From Permianibacter sp046297695 (GTDB lineage Bacteria; Pseudomonadota; Gammaproteobacteria; Enterobacterales; Permianibacteraceae), in the NCBI GenBank assembly GCA_046297695.1, contig JBKBHF010000016.1:1-64000 (forward strand): DNA of 64,000 nucleotides, in the 5' to 3' direction. Made by a program: the position numbers and the translations under genes. Below the pieces are notes generated by a model, which was not told the DNA's origin, made no database searches, and saw only the letters and a program-made list of their open reading frames with translations. Shown here one piece after another: positions 26,662 through 35,098 of this stretch; the stretch's first letter is position 1, and every line of letters starts with the position of its first letter.

Positions 26662-29265
26662 ATGCCGGCGATGACGACGACCACACTCCCCCCGATGCCG
26701 GATCTGTCCGGCCACACGCCGATGATGCAGCAGTATCTGCGCATCAAGGCGGCCCATCCCCAGCATTTGCTGTTCTACCGGATGGGCGACTTCTACGAAC
26801 TCTTTTACGACGACGCCGCCACCGCCGCGCAGGCGCTGGACATCACGCTGACCAAGCGCGGCGCCTCCAACGGCGACCCAATCCCGATGGCCGGCGTGCC
26901 GTGGCACGCCATGGAGCCTTACCTCGCCAAGCTCGTGAAACAGGGGTTCACGGTCGCCATCTGCGAGCAGCTCGGCGACCCGGCACTGAGCAAGGGGCCG
27001 GTCGAGCGCGGCGTGGTCCGTATTGTCACCCCCGGCACGCTGTCCGACGAGGAATTGCTGGATGAGCGTCGCGACAACCTGATTCTAGCGATCACGCAAA
27101 GGTCTGACCACCGGGACGGCGGTACGCACTTTGGCGTTGCCAGCCTCGAGTTGGCAAGTGGCCGTTTCGCATTAAGCGAGCCGCGCTCACTGCCCGAGCT
27201 TTGCGCTGAATTGCATCGGCTGCAACCGGCCGAAGTGCTGCTGGACGAAAACCTGTACGAACTGCCGCTGCCGGCGCTCGGCGCCCGCCGGCTCTGCCCG
27301 GCCTGGCAGTTCGATCCGGTCTCGGCTCGCGAAGCCCTGCAGCGCCATTACAACGTCCGCAATCTCGATGGCTTTGGTCTGAGCCAGCTCGGCGCCGGCC
27401 TTGGCGCTGCCGGCGCGTTGCTGCAGTACGCCAAAGAAACCCAGAAAACCGCGCTGCCGCACCTGCGGCCGCCAACCCTGGAACGCGGCGATGACGCGCT
27501 CCAGCTCGACCCGGCCACCCGGCGCAATCTCGAGCTGTCGGAAACCATTCGCGGCGACGACAGCCACACGCTGCTGCAAGTGCTCGACCGCACGGTCACC
27601 GCGATGGGCACCCGGCTACTGCGGCGCTGGCTGCATCGGCCGCTGTGCCAGCGCGCCGCCATCGAACAACGACTGGATGCGGTCGAAGCACTGCTCAATT
27701 CCCATCAGCTCGACGAGATCCGCCGGGCACTGAAATCAGTCGGCGATCTGGAGCGGGTGCTGGCGCGCATTGCGCTCGGTTCGGCCCGCCCGCGCGATCT
27801 GGTCCGGGTACGCGAAGCCACCCGCGCGCTGCCCGATCTGCTCGCGCTGTTGCACGCCGTACCGAGCCAAAGCCTGCGGCAACTGACCAGCGGGCTGCGC
27901 GCCTTTCCCGATGTCGAAGCGCTGCTCAGCCGCGCCATTGCCGAGCAACCGTCTGGCCTCGTGCGCGACGGCGGCGTCATCGCGGTCGGTTACGACCGGG
28001 AGCTCGATGACTTGCGCGAGCTGTCCGAAGGCGTCGATTGCTTTCTCGAACGCATCGAAGCCGAAGAGCGCGCCGCCACCGGCATCGGCACACTCAAAGC
28101 CGGCTTCAATCGCGTGCACGGTTTCTATCTGGAAATCTCGCGTGGCCAGGCCCATCTGGCGCCGGCGCATTACCGCCGCCGGCAGACCTTGAAAAACGCC
28201 GAGCGCTTCATCACCGAAGCCCTGTCGGCGCAGGAAGAGCGGGTGCTGCGCGGCAGCGAGCGGGCCTTGCTGCGCGAGAAAGAACTGTACGAACAGCTGC
28301 TCGCCACGCTGCGCACCGAGCTGCCGGCACTGCAGGCCTGCAGCGATGCGCTCGCCACGCTCGATGTGCTGCAATCGCTGGCCGAACGGGCCGGCACGCT
28401 GCATTACCGCCGGCCGGTATTGCGCGATGCGCCCGGCATCGTGATCCGCGGCGGCCGCCATCCGGTGGTCGAACAGTTCATCAACGAACCATTCGTTGCC
28501 AATGACACCGTGCTGACGGAAGAACGGCGCAGCCAGATCATCACCGGCCCGAACATGGGCGGCAAATCGACCTACATGCGACAAACCGCGCTCATCACGC
28601 TGCTCGCCCATGTCGGCAGTTTCGTACCGGCCGACAGCGCCGAGATCGGTCTAGTCGATCGCATCTTCACCCGCATCGGCGCCAGTGACGATGTTGCCGG
28701 CGGCGCCTCGACCTTCATGGTCGAGATGAACGAAACCGCCAACATCCTGCATCACGCCAGTGCCCGCAGCCTGGTGCTGCTCGATGAGATCGGCCGCGGT
28801 ACCAGCACCTATGACGGCCTCGCGCTGGCCTGGGCCTGCCTCGAACATATCCATCTGAACATCGGGGCTTTGACGCTGTTCGCGACCCATTATTTCGAGC
28901 TGACGCGGCTGCCGGAACAGCAAGCGGGCATGGTCAACCTGCATGTCAGCGCGACCGAGCACGGCGATTCGGTGGTATTCTTGCACGCCATCGAGGACGG
29001 CCCGGCCAACCGCAGTTACGGCATCCATGTCGCGCAACTGGCCGGTCTACCGTTGGCGGTTGTCGCCCGCGCCCGCGCCCATCTGGGTCAGCTGGAATCG
29101 GCCACGCCGGTCGCCGCGCACGGTACTGGCAGCGAGCCGGCTTCACCGGAAACCAGACCCGTGATCGACCCGGCCCATGCCCTGCTCGATGCCCTGGATA
29201 TTGATCGCATCAGTCCGCGCGACGCGCTGGACGTGCTATACCAACTGAAATCGCTACGCAAATAA
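26662..29265 (+). CDS. mutS: DNA mismatch repair protein MutS
   Basis: An 867-residue mismatch-recognition ATPase. The N-terminal domain has the F-x-E wedge in FYRMGDFYELF (about 42-52). Later come the connector, lever and clamp domains, and the ATPase with Walker A TGPNMGGKST (about 628), Walker B VLLDEIGRGTST and the FATHYFELT helix. The C-terminal end keeps the short dimerisation part. ATG 26662 and 26671 are both possible; neither has a strong ribosome-binding site (see the leader ORF). Twenty bases later comes fdxA, an arrangement common in gammaproteobacteria. Confidence 0.95.
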   Translation: MPAMTTTTLPPMPDLSGHTPMMQQYLRIKAAHPQHLLFYRMGDFYELFYDDAATAAQALDITLTKRGASNGDPIPMAGVPWHAMEPYLAKLVKQGFTVAICEQLGDPALSKGPVERGVVRIVTPGTLSDEELLDERRDNLILAITQRSDHRDGGTHFGVASLELASGRFALSEPRSLPELCAELHRLQPAEVLLDENLYELPLPALGARRLCPAWQFDPVSAREALQRHYNVRNLDGFGLSQLGAGLGAAGALLQYAKETQKTALPHLRPPTLERGDDALQLDPATRRNLELSETIRGDDSHTLLQVLDRTVTAMGTRLLRRWLHRPLCQRAAIEQRLDAVEALLNSHQLDEIRRALKSVGDLERVLARIALGSARPRDLVRVREATRALPDLLALLHAVPSQSLRQLTSGLRAFPDVEALLSRAIAEQPSGLVRDGGVIAVGYDRELDDLRELSEGVDCFLERIEAEERAATGIGTLKAGFNRVHGFYLEISRGQAHLAPAHYRRRQTLKNAERFITEALSAQEERVLRGSERALLREKELYEQLLATLRTELPALQACSDALATLDVLQSLAERAGTLHYRRPVLRDAPGIVIRGGRHPVVEQFINEPFVANDTVLTEERRSQIITGPNMGGKSTYMRQTALITLLAHVGSFVPADSAEIGLVDRIFTRIGASDDVAGGASTFMVEMNETANILHHASARSLVLLDEIGRGTSTYDGLALAWACLEHIHLNIGALTLFATHYFELTRLPEQQAGMVNLHVSATEHGDSVVFLHAIEDGPANRSYGIHVAQLAGLPLAVVARARAHLGQLESATPVAAHGTGSEPASPETRPVIDPAHALLDALDIDRISPRDALDVLYQLKSLRK

Positions 29266-29285
29266 CTGCCATTCGGGAGCCCATC

Positions 29286-29609
29286 ATGGCCTTTGTTGTT
29301 GCCGACAACTGCGTCCTGTGCAAGCACACTGACTGCGTCGAAGTCTGTCCGGTCGATTGCTTCTACGAAGGCGAGAACTTTCTCGTCATCAACCCGGACG
29401 AGTGCATCGATTGCGGCCTGTGTGAGCCGGAATGCCCGGTCAACGCCATCTTCGAAGAAAACGAATTGCCGGAAGACCAAAAGCAATACATCCAGATCAA
29501 CGCCGAGCTGGCGAAGAACTGGCCGAACATCAACAAGAAAAAAGACGCCCTGCCGGACGCCGAGAAATGGAATGGCGTGCCGAACAAACTGCAATACCTC
29601 AAGCGTTGA
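29286..29609 (+). CDS. fdxA: 7Fe-8S ferredoxin FdxA
   Basis: A 107-residue ferredoxin of the Azotobacter FdI type. N-terminal cysteines 9, 12, 17, 21 and 25 and the second cluster CIDCGLCEPECP (40, 43, 46, 50) bind a 3Fe-4S and a 4Fe-4S cluster. The remaining 50 residues, ending NGVPNKLQYLKR, are the typical C-terminal extension. GGGAGC precedes ATG 29286. It probably shares a transcript with mutS. Its electron partner is unknown. Confidence 0.95.
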   Translation: MAFVVADNCVLCKHTDCVEVCPVDCFYEGENFLVINPDECIDCGLCEPECPVNAIFEENELPEDQKQYIQINAELAKNWPNINKKKDALPDAEKWNGVPNKLQYLKR

Positions 29610-29628
29610 TCGTTTGCAGACCGTACTG

Positions 29629-29659
29629 AGGCCGGCTTCTTGCCGGCCCTGTCATTTTT
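29629..29659 (+). terminator. Probable terminator after fdxA
   Basis: A GGCCGGC / GCCGGCC hairpin with a TTCTT loop, then a TTTTT run eight bases beyond the stem. It separates fdxA from the S46 peptidase gene. Confidence 0.55.
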
Positions 29660-29697
29660 GGTGACCGCATTGCCAGACCAGAACAAGGACAATCGCC

Positions 29698-31857
29698 GTG
29701 AAAAACTGCCTGCGTTATGCCCTGCTTGCCCTGCCCTTCACTGCTGCCCTCGCCGACGAAGGCCAATGGCAACCGCACCAGCTGCTGGAATTGAAAAGCG
29801 AGCTGAAACGCATCGGCATCACCCTCCCGGCGGAAAAACTCAGCGATCTCACCAAGCACCCGATGAGCGCGATTGTCTCGACCGGTGGTTGCTCCGCATC
29901 ATTCGTGTCGCCAAACGGTCTGGTCGTCACCAACCATCACTGCGCTTACAGCGCCATCCAGCGCAACGCGACCGCCGAGAAGAATCTGCTCGCCACCGGC
30001 TTTCTCGCCAAGACCATGGCCGAAGAATTGCCTGCCGGCCCGAATGAACGCATCTACGTCACCGACAAGGTTGAGAATGTCACGGACAAGGTGCTGAACG
30101 GCCTGGATGCCAGCCTGACCGGCAAAGCCCGGCACGATGCGATCCAGATGCGGGTCAAGGCGCTGATCGCCGAATGCGAAAAAGATCCGGCCTACCGCTG
30201 CTCGGTACCGAGTTTTCACCGCGGCCTCGAGTACTACCGCATCCGTCAACTGATGATTCGCGACGTCCGTCTGGTGTACGCACCGGCTGAAATGATCGGC
30301 AATTACGGCGGCGACATCGACAATTTCGAGTTCCCGCGCCACACCGGCGATTTCTCGTTCCTGCGTGCCTATGTCGGCAAGGACGGCAAACCGGCCGACC
30401 CATCGCCGGAAAACGTGCCGTTCAAGTCCAAGGATTTTCTGGTCGTCTCGGCCGAAGGTCTGAAGAACGGCGATCCGATTCTGCTGGCCGGTTACCCCGG
30501 CCGCACCAGCCGCTACAAACTGCCCAATGAAATCCGCTTTGCCCGTGATATCGATTACCCGGCCCGCGTGCAGGAATTTCAGGCCGATCTGGACGTGATC
30601 GCCGCTGCCACCACCACCAACGCCGACTGGCCCGTCCGTTATGCCAGTACGGTCAAATCGATCAATAACCGGATGAAAAAACTGCAGGGCTTACTCGACG
30701 GTTTCGCCCGCAAGGATATTGCAGCTATCAAGGACAAGCAGGATCTGGCCTTCCGCGAATGGCTCAGCAAGCAGAAGCATGCCGAGAGCCAGCAACAGAT
30801 TCTGACCGAACTCGATGAGCTGATCGCCGCCGATCAGCTCATCACCCGACACGAATTTGCCTTTGCCAAAGCCAGCCACAGTGATCTGCTGAAAGCCGCG
30901 ATGACGCTGTACCGCCTGGCGCGGGAAAGCGAAAAAGCCAATGCCGAGCGTGAGCCCGGCTTTCAGGAACGCGACATTCCGTTTATCCGTGCCCGCCTCA
31001 GCCGGATGGAGCAGTCGCTGGTGGCGCAAGTCGACTTCACCCGCTGGCAGGCGGCGCTGAAGCGTTACTACGTGCAGCCGCTGGAAGACCGCATTCCGGG
31101 CTTTGACCTGGAGTTGCCCAATGGCAGCGATCTGGATCAACGGCTGACCGCGCTGTATCGCGGCACCGAACTGGCCGATACCAACAAGCGATTGGCCTGG
31201 CTCGGTCAACCACCTGCGGCATTTGAGCAGAGCAAGGACGGCCTGATTCAGCTGGCGGTAGCGCTGTACCCGACGGCGATTGCACTGGAAGCGCAGCGCA
31301 AGGAAGTAGACGGCGAATTTGATCGCATCATTCCGCGCTACATGCAGGCCGTCATCGCCTGGAAAAAATCGCAAGGCAAGCCGGTTTACCCCGATGCCAA
31401 CTCAACATTGCGGGTGACCTACGGCACGGTCGGCGCCTACTCGCCTGCCGATGGCATCGTCAAAGGCCCGTTCACCACGGTTGACGGCATTCTCGCCAAG
31501 CACACCGGCGAAGATCCGTTCAACGCCCCGCGCGCGTTGCAGGAGGCCATCAAGGCCGGCCGTTATGGCGTTTACCGCGATCCGGTGCTGAACACGGTGC
31601 CGGTCAACTTCCTGAGCAGCGCCGACACCACCGGCGGCAACTCCGGCTCCGCGGTGATGAATGGTCGCGGCGAGTTGGTTGGCCTCAATTTTGACTCGAC
31701 CTATGAGTCGATCACCAAAGACTGGTATTTCGATCCGGCCATCACCCGCGCCATCCATGTCGATATCCGCTACATGCTGTGGGTCATGCAGGAAGTCGAT
31801 CACGCCGACAATCTGTTGCAGGAAATGACCATCAAGTATCCGAAGCAGAAGAAATGA
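29698..31857 (+). CDS. S46 family dipeptidyl-peptidase (DPP7/DPP11-like), secreted
   Basis: A 719-residue serine exopeptidase with a signal peptide (1-19, ending ALA). The chymotrypsin-like triad is visible: His in VVTNHHCAYSAIQ (about 80), Asp in GGDIDNFEFPRHTGDF (about 203), Ser in DTTGGNSGSAVMN (about 648). The helical domain between them covers the active site in known structures and explains dipeptide release. GTG 29698 has AAGGA upstream. DPP7 and DPP11 differ in substrate (hydrophobic versus acidic P1) by one residue near GLNFD; I do not assign one. It fits a peptide-feeding lifestyle with the M16 pair. Confidence 0.92.
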   Translation: MKNCLRYALLALPFTAALADEGQWQPHQLLELKSELKRIGITLPAEKLSDLTKHPMSAIVSTGGCSASFVSPNGLVVTNHHCAYSAIQRNATAEKNLLATGFLAKTMAEELPAGPNERIYVTDKVENVTDKVLNGLDASLTGKARHDAIQMRVKALIAECEKDPAYRCSVPSFHRGLEYYRIRQLMIRDVRLVYAPAEMIGNYGGDIDNFEFPRHTGDFSFLRAYVGKDGKPADPSPENVPFKSKDFLVVSAEGLKNGDPILLAGYPGRTSRYKLPNEIRFARDIDYPARVQEFQADLDVIAAATTTNADWPVRYASTVKSINNRMKKLQGLLDGFARKDIAAIKDKQDLAFREWLSKQKHAESQQQILTELDELIAADQLITRHEFAFAKASHSDLLKAAMTLYRLARESEKANAEREPGFQERDIPFIRARLSRMEQSLVAQVDFTRWQAALKRYYVQPLEDRIPGFDLELPNGSDLDQRLTALYRGTELADTNKRLAWLGQPPAAFEQSKDGLIQLAVALYPTAIALEAQRKEVDGEFDRIIPRYMQAVIAWKKSQGKPVYPDANSTLRVTYGTVGAYSPADGIVKGPFTTVDGILAKHTGEDPFNAPRALQEAIKAGRYGVYRDPVLNTVPVNFLSSADTTGGNSGSAVMNGRGELVGLNFDSTYESITKDWYFDPAITRAIHVDIRYMLWVMQEVDHADNLLQEMTIKYPKQKK

Positions 31858-31947
31858 TTGGCGGTTCTGGTAAGAACAGCAGGCTGACTTAATCGGATTG
31901 CTATTCGTGAAGCAGTGAATAGCAGTCAGTGCCTCGCGCCTTTCGTT

Positions 31948-32104
31948 CCCCTCCTTGTCAAGGATGGGTTAGGGGTGGTTGAGCGCCGCTCGCGATCAAG
32001 CATGGCGTTTCGCGAGTGAACGGATGGCACCTGAAATATTCTGTTCGGATAGCGGGTGCCGCAAGCACTGAGCAGCCCCCGTCCCTCCTTGACAAGGCGG
32101 GGAG
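31948..32104. repeat. Inverted pair of CCTTGTCAAGG repeats
   Basis: The 317 bases after the S46 gene contain no gene. They hold two copies of a short palindromic repeat: 31948-31981 (CCCCTCCTTGTCAAGGATGG and a G-rich end) and 32083-32104 (CCCTCCTTGACAAGGCGGGG), in opposite orientation about 100 bases apart. Similar intergenic repeats, readable as NPSLxRRGT in one frame, are scattered in many proteobacterial genomes. Confidence 0.7.
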
Positions 32105-32174
32105 CCACGCCGCGATTTCAATTCAATTGGTTTGGAAACAGATCGCGACCAGTTGCCGGCTAGCGCTGATAGCG

Positions 32175-32456
32175 CTACTGCCCCTTGCGCGACTGGGCAA
32201 TATAAAACCTCGCCCGTTTCGCCTTGTCCATGCAGCCGGCGTAGGCCTCCACCGTCTGCTGCGTTTTTGCCAGCGATAGCAGCCCCACTGCTTTGCCATA
32301 GCTGACGGTGCCGGAGAAGCCCTCGGCCTTGGCGATATCCAGTTCGCGCCAGGCAGCATCCAACTGCGCCGCACAGCCATCACGACCGACCTGCTTGCCG
32401 GCACAGGCCGACAACAGGCCAAGCATCACAACCAGTCCAAGCATTCGCATCATCAT
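32175..32456 (-). CDS. Small lipoprotein, function unknown
   Basis: A 93-residue protein with a lipobox LLSAC (Cys about 18), so it is anchored to a membrane. The mature part contains a helix-rich segment (LDAAWRELDIAKAEGFSGTVSYGKAVGLLSLAKTQQTVE) and two cysteines. Three consecutive ATG codons occur; the nearest ribosome-binding-like stretch is GGGGG before the first. I do not recognise a named family. It sits between the S46 peptidase and a GNAT acetyltransferase without obvious operon partners. Confidence 0.7.
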   Translation of the reverse strand: MMMRMLGLVVMLGLLSACAGKQVGRDGCAAQLDAAWRELDIAKAEGFSGTVSYGKAVGLLSLAKTQQTVEAYAGCMDKAKRARFYIAQSRKGQ

Positions 32457-32516
32457 CCCCCACAGATTGCTGGCATTGCTGACACGTGTTCAGCAATGCA
32501 CCGGATGTAACCCAGC

Positions 32517-32975
32517 CTAGCCGACCGGGCGATTGTCCCCTGTTAACCGTCGCACAAAGCGCAGTGCTGAGCCTTCATAGCCGGCACGTTGATAGAACGC
32601 ATGTGCCCGCTCGCGCTTGACGCTTGAGGTCAGTTCCAGCTGCACGCAGCCCTGCGCCTGTGCCCACTGTTCCGCGGCCTGCAACATCCGCTTGCCCAGT
32701 TGCTGGCTGCGCAAGGTTTCACTGACCACCAACGACGACAAGCGCGCGATCGGCTGACCCAAATGGAAATAAAACAACCGGGTCACGGCCGCGAGCCCGA
32801 CAACCGCACCGGCCAGCTCGGCGACAAACACCGCCTGCTGCGGATCGGCAAGCGCCAATTGCAGACTGTGCGCGGCCACGCTGACATCCTGCGGGTAGCC
32901 AAGTTCGGCCAGCAGCGAAGCGACCGCCACAGCATCATCCACCGTGGCCGAGCGTATCGTCAGCTCATCCGCCAT
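32517..32975 (-). CDS. GNAT family N-acetyltransferase
   Basis: A 152-residue single-domain acetyltransferase. The acetyl-CoA motif A is seen as LSSLVVSETLRSQQLGKRMLQAAE (about 80-103) and the C-terminal motif as LELTSSVKRERAHAFYQRAGYE (about 115-136). GGAGG lies upstream of ATG 32975. Substrate cannot be assigned. A REPIN lies upstream of its start, between it and the DTW-domain gene. Confidence 0.88.
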   Translation of the reverse strand: MADELTIRSATVDDAVAVASLLAELGYPQDVSVAAHSLQLALADPQQAVFVAELAGAVVGLAAVTRLFYFHLGQPIARLSSLVVSETLRSQQLGKRMLQAAEQWAQAQGCVQLELTSSVKRERAHAFYQRAGYEGSALRFVRRLTGDNRPVG

Positions 32976-33002
32976 ATTGCCTCCGACACAAACAGTATTT
33001 TT

Positions 33003-33067
33003 GTAGGAGCGGCCTTGGCCACGATTTCTTCAACGGCAAACACAATCACGGCCAAGGCCGCTCCCAC
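33003..33067. repeat. REPIN (inverted REP doublet)
   Basis: GTAGGAGCGGCCTTGGCC with flank (33003-33026) and its inverted copy (33044-33067), separated by 17 bases. This sequence type is the classic REP family of pseudomonads and xanthomonads; the inverted doublet is the mobile REPIN form. The matching RAYT transposase gene is not in the window. Confidence 0.85.
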
Positions 33068-33088
33068 AGCGCGCACTCGGCAATCGTT

Positions 33089-33781
33089 CTATTCAGATGT
33101 TTTGTCTGCCGCAGTCGCTTGCGCTTTCTGCATCTGTCGCTGTTCCTGTCGCTGCGCTTTTCGATACGCCTTGTACTTGCCAAGCAGGCCGTCAAAACCC
33201 TCGAGCAAGGCCTGCGAAATTTCCGGCTTCTCGCCGAGCACTTCCAAGGTGTAGGCAATCGACTCGATGGTCGACAAGCATTCCTTGCGCGGTTCCTTGC
33301 GCAGATTGCCGTACTTCGACAGCGCGCGCGGATTCAGTACCGCACGTTTGCATTTGAGCAGCCAGGCGTTGCGCCACCACAGCGTCTTGGCCTGCGCCCA
33401 GGTGCCATCGATCGCGATGATGCCCTTGATGTCTTCCGCTTCGATATCAGCCAGCTCGTCCTTGCGGTCAAAAACATAGAGATCCGACTCGTCGTCGCGC
33501 CGGGCCAGCTCATGGAATTTGTACTTGCTACCGAGGAACAGCACAATCCACTCACTCGGGTTGGCATCAAAACCAACCGCTTTTTTCAGGTTGGCCACCG
33601 ACAGCGCGGTTTTCAGCGTCGATTTTTTCAGGATGAGACTGGCCAGCCGGGCGCTGCCCAGCTCTTTGTCCGGCTCTTGCGGGTGCTGCAGGATCAGCAC
33701 ATGGCGCTGGTTTTCCTGCGGATGGACCAGCTCGCACACACACAGCGGGCGGATTTTGTAGCAGACGGGACAGGTATCCAT
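33089..33781 (-). CDS. DTW-domain tRNA-uridine aminocarboxypropyltransferase
   Basis: A 230-residue protein of the DTW family (E. coli TapT and TuaA relatives), which transfer the 3-amino-3-carboxypropyl group of SAM to a tRNA uridine. It has a zinc-like CPVCYKIRPLCVC at the N-terminus, LILQHPQEPDKELGSARL, the DGTW motif in AIDGTWAQAKTLWW (about 128), and LRKEPRKECLSTIESIA. ATG 33781 matches the family start; the frame is open upstream without resemblance. A Gln/Arg/Lys-rich tail (last 30 residues) is unusual. No strong ribosome-binding site is seen. Confidence 0.88.
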   Translation of the reverse strand: MDTCPVCYKIRPLCVCELVHPQENQRHVLILQHPQEPDKELGSARLASLILKKSTLKTALSVANLKKAVGFDANPSEWIVLFLGSKYKFHELARRDDESDLYVFDRKDELADIEAEDIKGIIAIDGTWAQAKTLWWRNAWLLKCKRAVLNPRALSKYGNLRKEPRKECLSTIESIAYTLEVLGEKPEISQALLEGFDGLLGKYKAYRKAQRQEQRQMQKAQATAADKTSE

Positions 33782-33863
33782 GCGGAGCAATCGAACGGCG
33801 GGAATGGCAGCTATTCTAGCGCGTTCCCCTGTCGTCCGCCGTCCGGATCGATGCTTCCCCGAA

Positions 33864-34664
33864 CTATTCGCCCACCGTCGCCCGGTAGGCATGCCAGGTC
33901 GCCAAACCGACCCAGGGTGCGGTGAAGATGAGGCCGATAAAGCCGGTGATAAAACCAAAACCGATCAGCAGCACGATCAGCACCGCCCAAAACAGCATGG
34001 TCGCCGGATTGCGCGCAAGCACCCGCAGGCTGGTGAAACAAGCGGCAAAGGTTTCGGCATCGCGGTCCATCATCATCGGTACCGACACCACCGAAATCGA
34101 AAACACGATCGTTGCGAAAATGCCGCCAACCACCAGATAGGTAATGACAAAATCCAGATGCTCCAGCGAAATGATCTGCGCCAGAAAATCCTTCAACTCC
34201 GGCAGCCCGGACGAGAAGAACATGGCGAACGTGATCAGCGAAGCACGGCCCCAGATCAGCAGGATGACCGTGGTGATCAAAAGATAAATGCCGATCCCCT
34301 GCACGTTCGATCGCCAGGCCAGCATCGTGCGCATGGCCGTGACCGGCTTTCCTGCCTCGGTTTGTTTGGCAACGTTATACAGCCCGGTCGCCAGAAACGG
34401 CCCAAGCAGAAAAAACCCGAACAGCGCCGTGGTGAAATACTGCAAGGCATTCATCAACACATAATTGAGCAGCCAGCCCATCACGGCGAACGCGACGCCA
34501 TACGACAGGCTCGCGACCGGATGCAGCCGCATGTCATTCAGCCCTTGGTAAAGCCACAGCACCGGTGCGCTGAACGGCACATCACGAATGGGCGGCAGTT
34601 TTGGGCCGGCGAAAGGATCGGTGTTCGGCGTTTCTGGCGTCGATGGCGTTGGCGATTCGGTCAT
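33864..34664 (-). CDS. DUF2189 family integral membrane protein
   Basis: A 266-residue inner-membrane protein. A Pro-rich cytoplasmic N-terminus (about 1-45) precedes about six transmembrane helices, with the family motifs GPFLATGLYNVAKQTEAG and VPMMMDRDAETFAACFTSLRVLARNPA. DUF2189 proteins have no established function. ATG 34664 gives the conventional N-terminus; a longer frame to 34724 is possible. It lies 82 bases upstream of the DTW gene on the same strand. Confidence 0.87.
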   Translation of the reverse strand: MTESPTPSTPETPNTDPFAGPKLPPIRDVPFSAPVLWLYQGLNDMRLHPVASLSYGVAFAVMGWLLNYVLMNALQYFTTALFGFFLLGPFLATGLYNVAKQTEAGKPVTAMRTMLAWRSNVQGIGIYLLITTVILLIWGRASLITFAMFFSSGLPELKDFLAQIISLEHLDFVITYLVVGGIFATIVFSISVVSVPMMMDRDAETFAACFTSLRVLARNPATMLFWAVLIVLLIGFGFITGFIGLIFTAPWVGLATWHAYRATVGE

Positions 34665-34847
34665 TTGAATAACGACACTTATGATGGGCAGGAGCTCGAA
34701 TGCCGCGGGCGCAGGGATGCGCAAGAGCGGCTAAGGGTAAGTGTCTTTTACCTGTGTCCTTTACGGCTGTAAAGCGCTGGCGAACCATGAAATGACCTGA
34801 CGAAAGAACCATTTCCGCTGCATCAATTCCCGTTTGACGGGCTGAAC

Positions 34848-35067
34848 TCACCCTCACCCCAGCCCTCTCCCCTCAAGGGAGAGGGAACGGTACATACGCA
34901 GCTCGATAATGAATCTTCGTCATCAAAAATGGTGAGTTCGGCTTAACGGGCAAAGGAACAGGAATGGGGCGTTGTTTGTTCTGATCGTCACAATTATAAG
35001 ACAATTGCCGTTTGTCCATTTTCGTTGCTCCCTCTCCCTTGAGGGGAGAGGGTTGGGGTGAGGGTGA
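34848..35067. repeat. 41-bp inverted repeats flanking a 138-bp spacer (MITE-like or repeat pair)
   Basis: Two 41-base copies (34848-34888 and 35027-35067) are inverted and differ at only two positions. Each contains a palindromic core CCCTCTCCC-TCAAGGGAGAGGG and a TCACCCTCACCCC flank. The spacer between them is more A/T-rich than its surroundings and holds no gene. The 434-base interval between the DUF2189 and oxidoreductase genes contains nothing else recognisable. Confidence 0.8.
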
Positions 35068-35098
35068 AACCCACCACAAGCGCCTCAGCCAAAAAAAC

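Noticed and set aside
31926..32108. 60-codon minus-strand ORF containing NPSLTRRGT
   Set aside because: The peptide is the translation of an intergenic repeat, a well-known source of false ORFs.
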